DNA of 57,355 nucleotides, from contig PLYR01000107.1 of the NCBI GenBank assembly GCA_003153435.1, positions 1-57,355 on the forward strand, given 5' to 3'. Position 1 is the first letter of the stretch, and each line of letters opens with the position of its first letter. This document shows positions 43,235 to 52,758 of the stretch, piece by piece. Both the position numbers and the translations under genes were made by a program. The stretch is from Bacteroidota bacterium. GTDB lineage: Bacteria; Bacteroidota; Bacteroidia; Palsa-965. The notes under the pieces are model-generated. The model worked only from the letters and a program-made list of their open reading frames with translations, ran no database searches and was not told the origin of the DNA.

Positions 43235-43987
43235 TCAATGCAGGCTGCCTACCTTGATGCCCACAAACCATTGATTAAACGCTCCGGGTGTATATTCGTT
43301 ATTTCCAAAGCTGCCCGGGGTTGAATTCTGGTAGGTGAGGTATTCATCCTGGAAAGTGAGCCAGATTCTTTTCTTCTTCGTGATTGGTAAATCCAGGTTG
43401 AATCCCGAATTGTTCTGGAGGGAATTGAAATTGCTCCAGGCCATTATCACCACTTTATAATAAGGGGAGCCATTTATCTTGTACTCCCCTCTGAGCATGT
43501 AAGGATGTGTGACACCCATGAATTTATCACCAGTAAGGTGACTACTTCCCACAAAGGCATCTTCCACCTGAAACCTCATTCCGGCATACACGGCAAACTG
43601 GTTGGTGTTATAGCCAAGCAAGGCTTCGTAGCCGAACATAAAGGCTGTGGCTATCCCAAATTCCTGACTGGCGTAATAGTAAAGAGGCTTGCTGGTGAGC
43701 TTACCCAAACTTAAATTGCAGTAGAATTCATCGTAGAACATGATGGTATGCTGTTTCTTGATGAAACTGGAAACAATGCCTCCTGCCAGTTTGGTATGGA
43801 TACCGCTTCCCATGCGTATGGGAATTCCCTTGTATTGAAGGCTCATCTCAGCAAAGGCGATATCTCCACGTATAACATCTTTCTTAATCATAATATATTC
43901 ATTCCCGAATCTATCCGTTACTATCTGTGATAACATAGAGGAAAGGGAAAGTACGATAAATACGAGGAAAAGAAACAGCTTTTTCAT
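43235..43987 (-). CDS. Secreted or outer-membrane hypothetical protein
   Basis: The 250-residue protein has a Sec signal peptide (MKKLFLFLVFIVLSLSSMLSQ). The mature part is rich in Tyr, Phe and Gly with alternating strands (LYYYASQEFGIATAFMFGYEALLGYN, then VYAGMRFQVEDAF), which suggests an outer-membrane beta-barrel. There is no sorting domain. Confidence 0.75.
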   Translation of the reverse strand: MKKLFLFLVFIVLSLSSMLSQIVTDRFGNEYIMIKKDVIRGDIAFAEMSLQYKGIPIRMGSGIHTKLAGGIVSSFIKKQHTIMFYDEFYCNLSLGKLTSKPLYYYASQEFGIATAFMFGYEALLGYNTNQFAVYAGMRFQVEDAFVGSSHLTGDKFMGVTHPYMLRGEYKINGSPYYKVVIMAWSNFNSLQNNSGFNLDLPITKKKRIWLTFQDEYLTYQNSTPGSFGNNEYTPGAFNQWFVGIKVGSLH

Positions 43988-44026
43988 GACAGATGGTTTT
44001 ATAAGCCGGTTATGTATATAGCTCAG

Positions 44027-45682
44027 TTAATTGGTCTTGTACTTGGCAATATCTCCATCTCCTTTCGTAAACAGATAGAGAAATTTTCCGTCTTTGGTTA
44101 ATTTCCATTTCAGATCCCCTTTTTCAAACTCGAAAGTTCCGGTTGTTTTTCCCGTATTGAAATCAAAGCCAATGAGGTTGGTTTTTGATTTGAGAAAGTA
44201 ATGACCTCCATACAAGTAGAACTCTTCTTTCAGATCGTCAATCGGAGCGATGTAGGCGGTGGTGCCGTCGGAGGTGTTATAGGTACAGACCCCATCCTGA
44301 CTGAGTACAGCAATCTTCTTATCAAAAGAAAGGAGTTGGCGGGGTTCTCCAACTTTGGCCGCTTTGTGTTTGATTTCAAACGCAGGCACACCTGTTTTGG
44401 AATTTAGTTTGTAGAAGAATTCCTCGCTGGCCACATACAAGCTGTTGTCATCAGCAACCAAATTGGTGACAAGCCCTTTGAATTTTTCGCTTTCCCAAAT
44501 CATTTTCCCGCTTTCAACGTCAAAGGCTTTCAATCCGAAGGGGCCTTCCCATTCCCATTTGCTTCTGGAGGTAACCACTCCATTGTTGTGCTCAATGCTT
44601 TGACGATTTACGTATCCTCCAATTTGAGCAACCACCATTCCGTTTACATATACCAGTTCGGGGATAATGGTTTTCCTGCCATCGATTTCTTCGTTTGTCC
44701 AGATCAACTTCCCCGTGTTCACATCAAATTTTTTAAGCACTTTCTGTTTCCCCTTGGGTGAAAATTCCACGATATATACTTCGTTTCCGACAATTAGGGG
44801 ATCTGCGATGGCATTGTAAACCTGAACCTCGCTATTGAAGAGGAGGTGTCCTTTGTCCAATGACATGTTAAGGTCTTCGCTCCAAACGCTCGTTCCTGTT
44901 TTCAAATCAAATACCTGCAAACCGTCCAGTTCAACCAGTATCTTATCTTTTCCCTGAGCCAGCTGCCAGCTCACAACCGGGTCTTTGGTGACTATCTTTG
45001 ATTCCACCACTCCTCTGTATTCAGTCGTCCATTTCACCTCACCTGTTTCGGCATTGATTAGCATGAGCTGGTTTTTAAATCCCGCAAAAAGAGATTTCAG
45101 AGAAACCGGACGGTAGTTGAGCAGGAGTAGTTCCTTGGTGTCTGTGAAATACATCGATTTGGCAATGGCTCCGCTGAAGCGGGTGACAGACCATTTCAAT
45201 TTCCCTGTTCTGGCATCAAGCATGTCCATGCCTTCTTTGAGGTAAATACCAAAGGCGCTTAGTTCGGGCAGGTAAATGAGGTTGTTTCCTGTAACTCCTT
45301 CGTATTTTTCACTTGTCCAAAGGGCTTTGCCTGTTTTGGTATCAATACAGGTCATCTGATCCGCTCCTCTCTTTTTGTTGAATACAAAGATTACTCCAGC
45401 ATCTTCCATGTAACGCTGGTAGTCGGAATCCGTCATGCCGGCAATCTTTTCAAGATCTCCGCTCCAGGTAATCTTACCATCGACACCGTTCAGAACACAG
45501 ATCTCTTTCTTGGTGGTGGCCACTACTTCGCCTCCATCGCTTGCACAGGTGGTGAGAAAATTTGTCTTGTTGTCGGATTTCGACTTCCACACAAGGGGGA
45601 AGGTAATATTCTGACCGCTGGCCGTGCCCATCCACAATGCCGTGGCGAGGGTTAAAGATTTTATTTTAAGTGAAAAAGTCAT
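44027..45682 (-). CDS. PQQ-like beta-propeller protein, exported
   Basis: The 551-residue protein starts with a signal peptide (ending TASGQ). It has repeated blades with the PQQ-enzyme pattern: TGKALWTSEKYEG, TGKLKWSVTRF, TGEVKWTTEY, TGTSVWSEDL, TGKLIWTNEE, SGKMIWESEK. No dehydrogenase active-site residues are apparent, so it is probably a binding or scaffold propeller (BamB-like). It lies 25 bases downstream of the T9SS protein gene and so is likely co-transcribed. Confidence 0.88.
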   Translation of the reverse strand: MTFSLKIKSLTLATALWMGTASGQNITFPLVWKSKSDNKTNFLTTCASDGGEVVATTKKEICVLNGVDGKITWSGDLEKIAGMTDSDYQRYMEDAGVIFVFNKKRGADQMTCIDTKTGKALWTSEKYEGVTGNNLIYLPELSAFGIYLKEGMDMLDARTGKLKWSVTRFSGAIAKSMYFTDTKELLLLNYRPVSLKSLFAGFKNQLMLINAETGEVKWTTEYRGVVESKIVTKDPVVSWQLAQGKDKILVELDGLQVFDLKTGTSVWSEDLNMSLDKGHLLFNSEVQVYNAIADPLIVGNEVYIVEFSPKGKQKVLKKFDVNTGKLIWTNEEIDGRKTIIPELVYVNGMVVAQIGGYVNRQSIEHNNGVVTSRSKWEWEGPFGLKAFDVESGKMIWESEKFKGLVTNLVADDNSLYVASEEFFYKLNSKTGVPAFEIKHKAAKVGEPRQLLSFDKKIAVLSQDGVCTYNTSDGTTAYIAPIDDLKEEFYLYGGHYFLKSKTNLIGFDFNTGKTTGTFEFEKGDLKWKLTKDGKFLYLFTKGDGDIAKYKTN

Positions 45683-45707
45683 CAGGGTTCGGGTTTTAGG
45701 AATTTAT

Positions 45708-46637
45708 TTATTGTTTGATAAACTTGGAGGATTCTGTTTTGCCAGCAAAGGTGACTCTGACAAAATATACGCCTGCTGGAAGTGCTGCAATGTCAATGAG
45801 GGATTGATGGGATGTAATCAACATATGTCCGGTGATGTTAAACACCTCCAGTTTAATTATGGGTTGTTGATTGAGCACATGCAGTTCGGTGGTGCAGGGG
45901 TTAGGGTAAAGCTGAAAGCTGAGTGCCTTCTCCTGCTCGGTGATTCCGCTGGCAGCAGCAACCTGCCAAAGGGTAACTCCGTTGTTGTCGCCCTGTAAAA
46001 CGGGATATACTGGAGAGGCATTCCACCAAAGCGCCTGGGAGGTTCCTGTTCCGTTGTCTGTGCTGTAGTCCCGTATCAGGCCGGTTACATTACCGCTGGG
46101 AAGGGTCAGGGTTCCGAAGGAATCGTAGATATGGGTAATTGTAGTGGCCGACTGCCCGCTTTTCTGGTAGGTGTCCGTATTGCTCATGTTAAAGGAGTAC
46201 GGAAAAAGCAGGGCTGTACGATAATCGAGAAAGGAGGTGGGATTGGAAGTTCCCACATTGTTGGCCACTTCTTCCAGTACGGAGGAGGTAAGGTTAAATA
46301 AACTGTATGTGATGTTTGTTCCAACCGTAAACTTCATTGCAAAGTTGGCAGTAGGATATACTGCCGCGTAGGGTGTACTGGACATGTCCTGAAAATCAGC
46401 TGTGCCTATCAATGTGGCGTTGCTAGTGCTTAAATTCCAGGTGACATTGGCGCCTGTCATGGTTAAGCTGGAAGGGGTGACATTGCCAAGCGTATAGAGG
46501 TTGAAATGCTTTCCGGTAGTTAAATCCGAACTTTGAAGTGTGGGTTGTGCACAAAGAGCGGTGCACCATGTGAATGAAAAAAGGAAAGCTTGAAGAGTAA
46601 GTTTGTTCATGTGGGAGTGTTTAAGTTTATGCAGCAA
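45708..46637 (-). CDS. Secreted protein with T9SS type A sorting domain
   Basis: The 309-residue protein has a signal peptide (LTLQAFLFSFTWCTALCAQ). The middle is beta-rich with no known family (TMTGANVTWNLSTSNATLIG). The C-terminal about 75 residues are a type IX sorting domain (LSFQLYPNPCTTELHV, then VFNITGHMLI, LPAGVYFVRVTF, KFIKQ). It is exported to the surface or medium. A 16-bp palindrome lies 29 bases upstream of its ATG and may be the target of the adjacent LuxR-type regulator. Confidence 0.88.
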   Translation of the reverse strand: MLHKLKHSHMNKLTLQAFLFSFTWCTALCAQPTLQSSDLTTGKHFNLYTLGNVTPSSLTMTGANVTWNLSTSNATLIGTADFQDMSSTPYAAVYPTANFAMKFTVGTNITYSLFNLTSSVLEEVANNVGTSNPTSFLDYRTALLFPYSFNMSNTDTYQKSGQSATTITHIYDSFGTLTLPSGNVTGLIRDYSTDNGTGTSQALWWNASPVYPVLQGDNNGVTLWQVAAASGITEQEKALSFQLYPNPCTTELHVLNQQPIIKLEVFNITGHMLITSHQSLIDIAALPAGVYFVRVTFAGKTESSKFIKQ

Positions 46638-46665
46638 AAGTCAGAATAGACAAGGAGTCTGACAA

Positions 46666-46681
46666 TACTACTTAAGTAGTA
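46666..46681. promoter_or_regulatory. Palindrome TACTACTTAAGTAGTA, candidate LuxR/NarL-type operator
   Basis: A perfect 16-bp palindrome between the T9SS gene and the small LuxR-type gene. The GTAGTA half-site recurs at 46952-46957, before the small LuxR gene, and at 47631-47636, before the response-regulator gene. The arrangement suggests autoregulation plus control of the secreted protein. Confidence 0.5.
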
Positions 46682-46683
46682 AA

Positions 46684-46938
46684 CTATCCCCGTGGACCGT
46701 ACACTTTGTTCAAAGCTTCAGTCCTCGATTTGACTTCCAACTTCCGGTAAATGTTGCGGACGTGCGTGCGGATGGTTTCTGTACTCACATGAAGGGAGGC
46801 AGCAATGTCTTTGTACCTTAAGCCATCGGCAAGTAAGGGAAATATTTCTTGTTCGCGAACGGATAAATCGGCCCATAAAGATTTTTTCATACAGTGTGCG
46901 TTTGCAAGGAACAAACTTCGCGTTCTCCCTGACGGCAA
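46684..46938 (-). CDS. Stand-alone LuxR-type HTH regulator
   Basis: The product is only the GerE/LuxR DNA-binding domain (LSVREQEIFPLLADGLRYKDIAASL, then STETIRTHVRNIYRKLEVKSRTEALNKV). It is closely similar to the C-terminus of the response regulator encoded next to it at 46963, so it is a duplication without a receiver domain. The start is uncertain: ATG at 46938 gives 84 residues, and ATG at 46890 (MKKSLWADLS) gives 68. Lacking phosphorylation control, it may bind constitutively or dimerise with its neighbour. Confidence 0.7.
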   Translation of the reverse strand: MPSGRTRSLFLANAHCMKKSLWADLSVREQEIFPLLADGLRYKDIAASLHVSTETIRTHVRNIYRKLEVKSRTEALNKVYGPRG

Positions 46939-46962
46939 TCAATCACACTTTAGTAGTAATCT

Positions 46963-47586
46963 TTATTTTTTGAAAATCTTGTTGAGGGCGTCGGTACGGG
47001 AATTGACCTGAAGCTTCTGGTAGATATTGCGAATGTGAGTACGAATAGTTTCTGTACTCACCGAAAGGTGATCGGCAATTTCCTTATACCTCAATCCCTT
47101 GGAAAGGAGGAGAAGAATTTCCTGTTCACGCTGGGACAATTTCTGAAGTTCATTATTCTCCTGAACTCCTTGAAAGGAAGCCACCACCTTGCGAGCAATG
47201 TGGCTGCTCATGGGAGAGCCTCCTTTGTAAACCTCCGTAATGGCATCCAGGAGTTTGGATGGCTGGGTAGTCTTGGTCATATAGCCGGTGGCTCCGGCTT
47301 TGAGGGCTTTGAAAACAGATTCGGTGTCCTCGAAGGAAGTACACATGAGAAACTGAGTATCGGGGCAGAGGGGTTTTAATTCAACGATGCACTCTATTCC
47401 TGTTTTATCTGGCAGATGTATGTCTGTTAGAACCACATCCAGGTAAAGGCGGGGAATTTTTTCAATGGCCTCTTTTGCTGATTCAAATGTATCCGTGCAG
47501 GAGAACCCTTCACTTCCATTGATCAGGAGCTTCAGGCTTTGGGCTATTTCCCTTTCATCTTCTATAATTCCAACTTTGATTTGCAT
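46963..47586 (-). CDS. NarL/FixJ-type response regulator
   Basis: The 207-residue protein has a receiver domain (residues 3-120: IIEDE, phospho-acceptor Asp in VVLTDIHLPDKTG, LMCTS, then KAGATGYMTK) and a LuxR-type HTH (LSQREQEILLLLSKGLRYKEIADHLSVS). It lies 50 bases downstream of the TPR histidine kinase gene, so the two form a two-component pair. Likely targets are the GTAGTA-type sites around 46666-46681, 46952 and 47631. Confidence 0.93.
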   Translation of the reverse strand: MQIKVGIIEDEREIAQSLKLLINGSEGFSCTDTFESAKEAIEKIPRLYLDVVLTDIHLPDKTGIECIVELKPLCPDTQFLMCTSFEDTESVFKALKAGATGYMTKTTQPSKLLDAITEVYKGGSPMSSHIARKVVASFQGVQENNELQKLSQREQEILLLLSKGLRYKEIADHLSVSTETIRTHIRNIYQKLQVNSRTDALNKIFKK

Positions 47587-47636
47587 AACACAAAAGTATA
47601 AATAGGCTTTACTGTCGGGATAACAAAAAAGTAGTA

Positions 47637-49613
47637 TTATGCTTTTTCAATTGCTTTAAAGGTCACGAGTAAACAGACGCAAGTGCCACCTGTTTTCACC
47701 GAGGTCATTTCAACAGTTCCTTTGATTGCACCTGCTCTTTGCCGGATGTTGTTCAGTCCTTCACCCGGGCTAATCAAGTCAGTGGAGTATCCCTTTCCGT
47801 TATCGGTCAGCATCAGTTTGAGCTGATTGTCCCTCAGGGATATGCTTAAGTTTACCTGTGTGGCCAGGGCATGTTTGACAATATTCTGCAAGACCTCCTT
47901 TACGATGAAGAAAATATTCCGGTGTGCTTCCTTACTGAGTTCCATGTCTGGAATGGATTCGGAGATGTTGATAGTCAGTTGGATTGGGAAGTCCCCGAGG
48001 TAATCGGTGCTGTATTCCCGGATACGCGCAATCATATTCTCCAGCTTTGTGTTTTCGGGGTTTAAGGCCCAGATGAGGTCACGCATGTTCTCCACCAGAA
48101 AGGTGGAGGTCTCGGAAATGGATTGTATTCCTGTCTTTATTTCTGGGCTGTTGTCCGATTTGGATGAAACCAGTTCAGTCATGAATTTTATTTTGGAGAG
48201 GCCAGAGCCCAGGTCGTCGTGAATGTCCTTAGCCATACGTACCCGTTCGCTTTCCTCTGCCTGTCTCACGGCCTCCTGCTGCTTTTGCAAAGCATTGATC
48301 TTTTGTCTCGAAAAATAGAAATACCCGGCCAGAATCAGGGCAATAATCACCACCGCGCTGGCAGCAAGGAGAAATTTTCTTTCCTGCAAAACGGTCTGTT
48401 GTTCCAGCAACTGAAGGGATTTAATCTCTTCCCCTTGTTTTAACGAGGTGATTTCCGATTCTTTCTTTTCGGTATCATAGAGCACCCGCATATTCGCAAT
48501 ATCCTTGTTGTAACTTTCATTGGCCATGGAGTCCCTCAATTCTGCAAACTGATAATAGGAGGCGTGTGCTTTTGCAGGATCGTTTAACTTCTCGTAAACG
48601 TTCGACAAGCCAGCATAAGCTTCCATCTGCCATTTCTTATGTCCTATTTCCTTGGCCACTTTTAGGGCTTTCTCAAAATGAGATAATGCCTCGGGGTTCT
48701 TTCCCATTTTCTGATACAATTCACCGATGTTAATTTCCAAAGCCGCCTGACTGGCTTTACTCCCCAAGGCTTCGTTGATCATAAGACCGGCCTTCAGACT
48801 GTTCAGCGCCTCTTCATACTTGTTCAGGTCTTTGTAGGTGAGCCCAAGATTGCTGTAACATTTGGCTAACAGATAATTATCTTTTAGAGGGGCTGCAAGG
48901 GCAAGAGCTTTTAACTGAAAGTCAAGCGCCTCGTTGAATTTTGTTTGATCTGTAAGCGCAGAGGCGATGTTGATGTAACAAGCAGCAATACCCCTGGTAT
49001 CATGCCTCTTCTCCCGGATAGACAAAGCCTTCCGGTTATAGGTAATGGCCTCTTCATAACTTTTCTGAGCCTGATAAGCCAATCCGAGATTAGAATAAAT
49101 GGCCGACATGCGAGCTGAATCACGAAGGGTTTCTGCTGTTTTCAGAGAGGCCAAACAGTATTGAGTTTCCAGTAAGTGATTTCCCAGGTCCTTGTAAACC
49201 ACACCTATATTGGAATTAGCAATCATCAAACCCTTGAGATAATGTGATCGTTGACTTACTTCCAGTGCTTTTTTGTGATAGTCCAGAGCAGCTCCTAAAT
49301 TGCTTTTTAAGTAGCTTATACTGCCAAGGGCCGTATAGCTGTCAAAGATTCCTTTCTCCCAATGTGCTTTTTGGGAAAGGCTCAACTCTTCCATACCATA
49401 ACCTTCTGCCTGTGAGGGGTTATTATAAACGACTTCCCAGACCAGGTCATTCAATAGTTTGGCCCGGACGGTATCCGCTTGTTTGGTTTTCAACAAACCA
49501 ATCAGACTGTCGGCATAGCGATTCTGTTGTGCAGGAATAAGAAGTGGGACAAAAACAAGGAAGAAAAGGAGAGAGGTAGTTTTTTTACCCATATGCACTA
49601 AAGCTTGCCGCAA
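47637..49613 (-). CDS. TPR-containing histidine kinase (HisKA_3 type)
   Basis: The 658-residue protein has an N-terminal signal peptide (after MRQALVHMGKKTTSLLFFLV), then about eight TPR repeats in the periplasmic part (about residues 70-360). One membrane helix (about 415-435) and a coiled coil follow, then the HisKA_3 phosphorylation helix (MAKDIHDDLGSGLSKIKF, phospho-His) and a HATPase domain (N-box NIVKHA, G-box DNGKGY). It senses an envelope signal and phosphorylates the NarL-type regulator downstream. Its TPR architecture matches the SpoIIE protein at 41229, suggesting related inputs. Confidence 0.93.
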   Translation of the reverse strand: MRQALVHMGKKTTSLLFFLVFVPLLIPAQQNRYADSLIGLLKTKQADTVRAKLLNDLVWEVVYNNPSQAEGYGMEELSLSQKAHWEKGIFDSYTALGSISYLKSNLGAALDYHKKALEVSQRSHYLKGLMIANSNIGVVYKDLGNHLLETQYCLASLKTAETLRDSARMSAIYSNLGLAYQAQKSYEEAITYNRKALSIREKRHDTRGIAACYINIASALTDQTKFNEALDFQLKALALAAPLKDNYLLAKCYSNLGLTYKDLNKYEEALNSLKAGLMINEALGSKASQAALEINIGELYQKMGKNPEALSHFEKALKVAKEIGHKKWQMEAYAGLSNVYEKLNDPAKAHASYYQFAELRDSMANESYNKDIANMRVLYDTEKKESEITSLKQGEEIKSLQLLEQQTVLQERKFLLAASAVVIIALILAGYFYFSRQKINALQKQQEAVRQAEESERVRMAKDIHDDLGSGLSKIKFMTELVSSKSDNSPEIKTGIQSISETSTFLVENMRDLIWALNPENTKLENMIARIREYSTDYLGDFPIQLTINISESIPDMELSKEAHRNIFFIVKEVLQNIVKHALATQVNLSISLRDNQLKLMLTDNGKGYSTDLISPGEGLNNIRQRAGAIKGTVEMTSVKTGGTCVCLLVTFKAIEKA

Positions 49614-49724
49614 ATATAATTTATTATTGTCAAGCTATATAGTTTGTAATAGAAGTTTTAATGCAGTTTGTCCCTAGAAAAAAACAGGAAACAGAATCCG
49701 ATTTTGGATATGGAAGAAAGGCAA

Positions 49725-49756
49725 GGTGAAATCAGAGCGAGAATGAGAGCGAAAAT
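49725..49756 (+). repeat. Dispersed 32-base repeat, copy 2
   Basis: Matches 34009-34040 at 30/32 bases. Here it is followed at about 49790-49813 by a partly complementary CATTCTCATTCTC segment, so the transcript could form a long imperfect hairpin. It lies in a 250-base gap between the kinase start and the methyltransferase gene. Confidence 0.6.
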
Positions 49757-49866
49757 GAAAATAGGAATGAACTTGCGGGATACCCATTTTCCTCATTCTC
49801 ATTCTCTCTCTGAGTATATCGGGGGTTAAATATTATGACTAATTTTGCTGAAAATAAGCAACATAT

Positions 49867-50610
49867 ATGTCTGATTCTGTCAAAGCAGCCCTTGGTGCAG
49901 GTGTGAGAGCCCTTACATTGAAAGACCAGGCTCCTGATTGTGAAATCTATGTCAATCAGTCCATTTACGAACTAAGCGATCTGGTAAAAAACAAACGAGT
50001 CATTGATATCGGATGCGGTTATGGCAGAAATAAGGCTCTGGTCGAATCTCTGGGTGGAACGTGGGTTGGTGTGGAGCCTTTTGAAGGTGGAGCGCATACG
50101 GTCGTTGCCAGTGCAGAAGATCTGCCTTTTGAAGACAATACCTTTGACGTGGCTATCATGGATGCTGTACTTGAGCATATCCCACATGTAAGTCTCGCAT
50201 TTGCCGAAGTTGCCAGAGTATTGAAACCCGGAGGAGTATTTGTGGGTTACTCCGCATTCATGGAATGTTTTCACGAAATATCTTATTCCCACCTTAGTTT
50301 TAAAGCCCTGGAATATTATTCTAAAATCAATGGAATGACATTGGAGAAAATTTCTGGTGGTGGGGCATTTGGAATAGACTATCACCTGCGGGTCATTGCC
50401 TATCCGCTTCCATTCAAATTCATTAGGAGAGTCATTGCTTTCTTAATCCGGCGAACATTCAGACTGAAATCCAGATTCGCTTATCTCGGACTTCGTTACA
50501 AGCGAAAATTGAGTGCATTGGAAGCCCGGGAACTGGCAAGCCTCTATTATAAAATAGAATGTTTAAGACAGTCGAATGGATTCCAGTTTCAGATCCGCAA
50601 AAACGCTTGA
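49867..50610 (+). CDS. SAM-dependent methyltransferase (class I, Methyltransf_11-like)
   Basis: The 247-residue protein has motif I RVIDIGCGYGRNKALVE at about residue 40, the ASAEDLPFEDNTFDVAIMDAVLEHI motif typical of UbiE-type enzymes, and ARVLKPGGVFVGY. The substrate is unknown; placement beside glycan genes suggests a sugar or O-antigen methylase. Confidence 0.9.
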   Translation: MSDSVKAALGAGVRALTLKDQAPDCEIYVNQSIYELSDLVKNKRVIDIGCGYGRNKALVESLGGTWVGVEPFEGGAHTVVASAEDLPFEDNTFDVAIMDAVLEHIPHVSLAFAEVARVLKPGGVFVGYSAFMECFHEISYSHLSFKALEYYSKINGMTLEKISGGGAFGIDYHLRVIAYPLPFKFIRRVIAFLIRRTFRLKSRFAYLGLRYKRKLSALEARELASLYYKIECLRQSNGFQFQIRKNA

Positions 50611-50631
50611 TCTTGGATGGTCAGGGTAAAC

Positions 50632-51324
50632 TCAGGTCAGGCGACTGAGATACTTTTTAAGGGTAGCGTAGTTATAGGCGTCCTTATCGAAATTGATATG
50701 GTTTCGTTTCAGAAGGGAGGCGAATTCTTCGGTATCAAAGTCATAAAAAGTTCCACGTTCTATCACTTCTTTTTTAGCCTGTTTGTTTAGAATTTTCTCA
50801 AACAAACTGACCAGATCCGGAACACGCGCTGCATTTTGATAAACCAGATTGAGCACCTTTCCTCCTTTACCATTCTCTTTGATAAGCAGAGGTACAAATT
50901 GAGAAAGGTCTTCGGCATCAAAAATATACCTCCAGGCATTTTTATAGACTTCTAATCTTTCCTGATTCAGTACCCGGTTTGCGATATAATTATAAAAGGT
51001 ATTCTGATTAGGAGTATTGGCAATCAACAAGGGCAGGCGTAAAATCAGGTAGTTTGGGAAGGTCTTGGCAATAAGTGCCTCCATTTTCTTCTTGTGAATG
51101 GTATAAGCACTGGTGGCAGCATCAGGATCGAAAATGCTGCAGGTGCTGAAATAGACAAGTTTAGAAGGAGTATCTTTTACAGCCATCAGAAGCTGCTCTT
51201 CTTTATCATAAGCATGCTGATTCTTCTCCCCGGAATTGGAAACTCCGGAGGCAAAAATAAGTACCGATTTATCATCTTGAAAAGCCAGTAAATTATTGGC
51301 AACCAAACCGTTTCCGAGAATCAT
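50632..51324 (-). CDS. NAD(P)-dependent epimerase/SDR-family protein, short
   Basis: The 230-residue Rossmann protein opens with MILGNGLVANNLLA (nucleotide-binding loop). LVYFSTCSIFD and the YTIHKKKME segment (Tyr-x3-Lys) give the SDR catalytic residues. It is shorter than typical epimerases (about 300), with a trimmed C-terminal lobe. It lies 11 bases downstream of the GT4 gene and is co-directional with it. The likely role is nucleotide-sugar interconversion. Confidence 0.8.
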   Translation of the reverse strand: MILGNGLVANNLLAFQDDKSVLIFASGVSNSGEKNQHAYDKEEQLLMAVKDTPSKLVYFSTCSIFDPDAATSAYTIHKKKMEALIAKTFPNYLILRLPLLIANTPNQNTFYNYIANRVLNQERLEVYKNAWRYIFDAEDLSQFVPLLIKENGKGGKVLNLVYQNAARVPDLVSLFEKILNKQAKKEVIERGTFYDFDTEEFASLLKRNHINFDKDAYNYATLKKYLSRLT

Positions 51325-51335
51325 TTAGAACATTT

Positions 51336-52526
51336 TTATAGTGGAGATGCGGAATTGTTTTCTAATATGTGCTCGTAATATCTTCCAAACATAGGGATTC
51401 TCTCATTTAGATTGAACTCCTTGATCACTTTTTCTCTATTTATTTTTAAAAAACCCATTGCTTGTATATCATGCATCCGTTTCGCCAAATGGTCTACATC
51501 GTTTTCTGCAACGAGATACCCGTTTACTTCATCCTCTACCAAATCCGGAATTCCGGCATGCCAGGTTGATAAGACAGGCATTTCCAGTGCCATCGCTTCT
51601 GCAAGAGCAGTAGGGATCCCTTCTGTTTGACCATTGATGGTACGGCTATGCTGTACGAAGCAATCAGCCTCGAGCATAAGGGAGAGAGATTCTGCCGGGG
51701 TCAGCCAATCTCTAAATTCAATGCGGTCGGCTACCCCAAGCTCTGCAGGAAGCTTTCTCATCGCGACGCATGTGGCATCGTCATCTCCTCCGGCAAAAAT
51801 CAGTTTAAAGCGAGTCCGGTCTTGTACCTTCTCCATCATCCGGGCAAAGGCTCGGATCGCAATTTCCTGCCCTTTCCGATAGGAGAAAGAAGCAATCTGT
51901 AAAAAAGTAAATGCTTTATTTTTTGGATAAACTCCTTTACGATCGAAGAAATCGAGTCGTACCCCACTATGCAAAACTTTATTTTCACGAAAAAAGATCT
52001 TCTTTGCTTCCAGATTCTTTTTAAGAAAATGATTGTTTGAAGTGGCATATACATTCGGGAGTTTGGCCAGTTTAATGAGCTTCTTCACGTAGGATGGCCG
52101 GCCCAGATGCAAGGAAGCATCATACCCCAAAAAATTAATGACCAAAGGTATCTTCCTGTTCTTTGAACTTAAATTGTCGGTCAGCTTTAAAGCTTCAATC
52201 CCAAAGTTGCATTGAATAATATCCGGTTGGAAGTCGTCTATGATTGCATTTATGCCTTTCGCAAAGGCTCTGTTAGAAAAGTTCAGATACCAGCCTTTCG
52301 TTTCAAGTATGAAGTGAATCTTGGTGCTCAGGGCATTCCTCGAAAATTTTACAGCCACTGCATCGTGGTATTTGAATTTACCTACAGTATCGAATTGAGC
52401 GCTGAGATGCTTTACCGTATGTATTTTGGAAAGCTCTAGGAGGTCATTCTGAATGAAAGTGGTGGTGGGTCCTCCGAAATTCTCACAGTACATTAAAATC
52501 TTCATGGAGACAATCGGATTGCTCAC
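51336..52526 (-). CDS. Glycosyltransferase, GT4 family
   Basis: The 396-residue GT-B enzyme has FLQIASFSYRKGQEIAIRAF as the donor-site start, KLIFAGGDDD, and the C-terminal GIPTALAEAMALEMPVLSTWHAGIPDLVEDEVNGYLV region with the E-x7-E-type motif. It is a cytoplasmic or membrane-associated sugar transferase for a surface polysaccharide, co-directional with the SDR gene downstream. Confidence 0.92.
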   Translation of the reverse strand: MSNPIVSMKILMYCENFGGPTTTFIQNDLLELSKIHTVKHLSAQFDTVGKFKYHDAVAVKFSRNALSTKIHFILETKGWYLNFSNRAFAKGINAIIDDFQPDIIQCNFGIEALKLTDNLSSKNRKIPLVINFLGYDASLHLGRPSYVKKLIKLAKLPNVYATSNNHFLKKNLEAKKIFFRENKVLHSGVRLDFFDRKGVYPKNKAFTFLQIASFSYRKGQEIAIRAFARMMEKVQDRTRFKLIFAGGDDDATCVAMRKLPAELGVADRIEFRDWLTPAESLSLMLEADCFVQHSRTINGQTEGIPTALAEAMALEMPVLSTWHAGIPDLVEDEVNGYLVAENDVDHLAKRMHDIQAMGFLKINREKVIKEFNLNERIPMFGRYYEHILENNSASPL

Positions 52527-52758
52527 CTAAAAAGGCAGGGAGGAAATTTGAAATATATATTATTATGCAATATTACTAGGATCTGGGTCTTGTACAAATT
52601 TACTAATTAATCGCTTACTTAATTATTTCGAGGAATCTCATCGAAAAAACATATTTTTGTAAAAATAACCTGAATTTCAAGCAAAAAGCAGAGCTCTTAG
52701 GAGGACATTCTGGCTGATTATAATAAATTAGAGAGCCATTATATTTAATTTCCATTCA

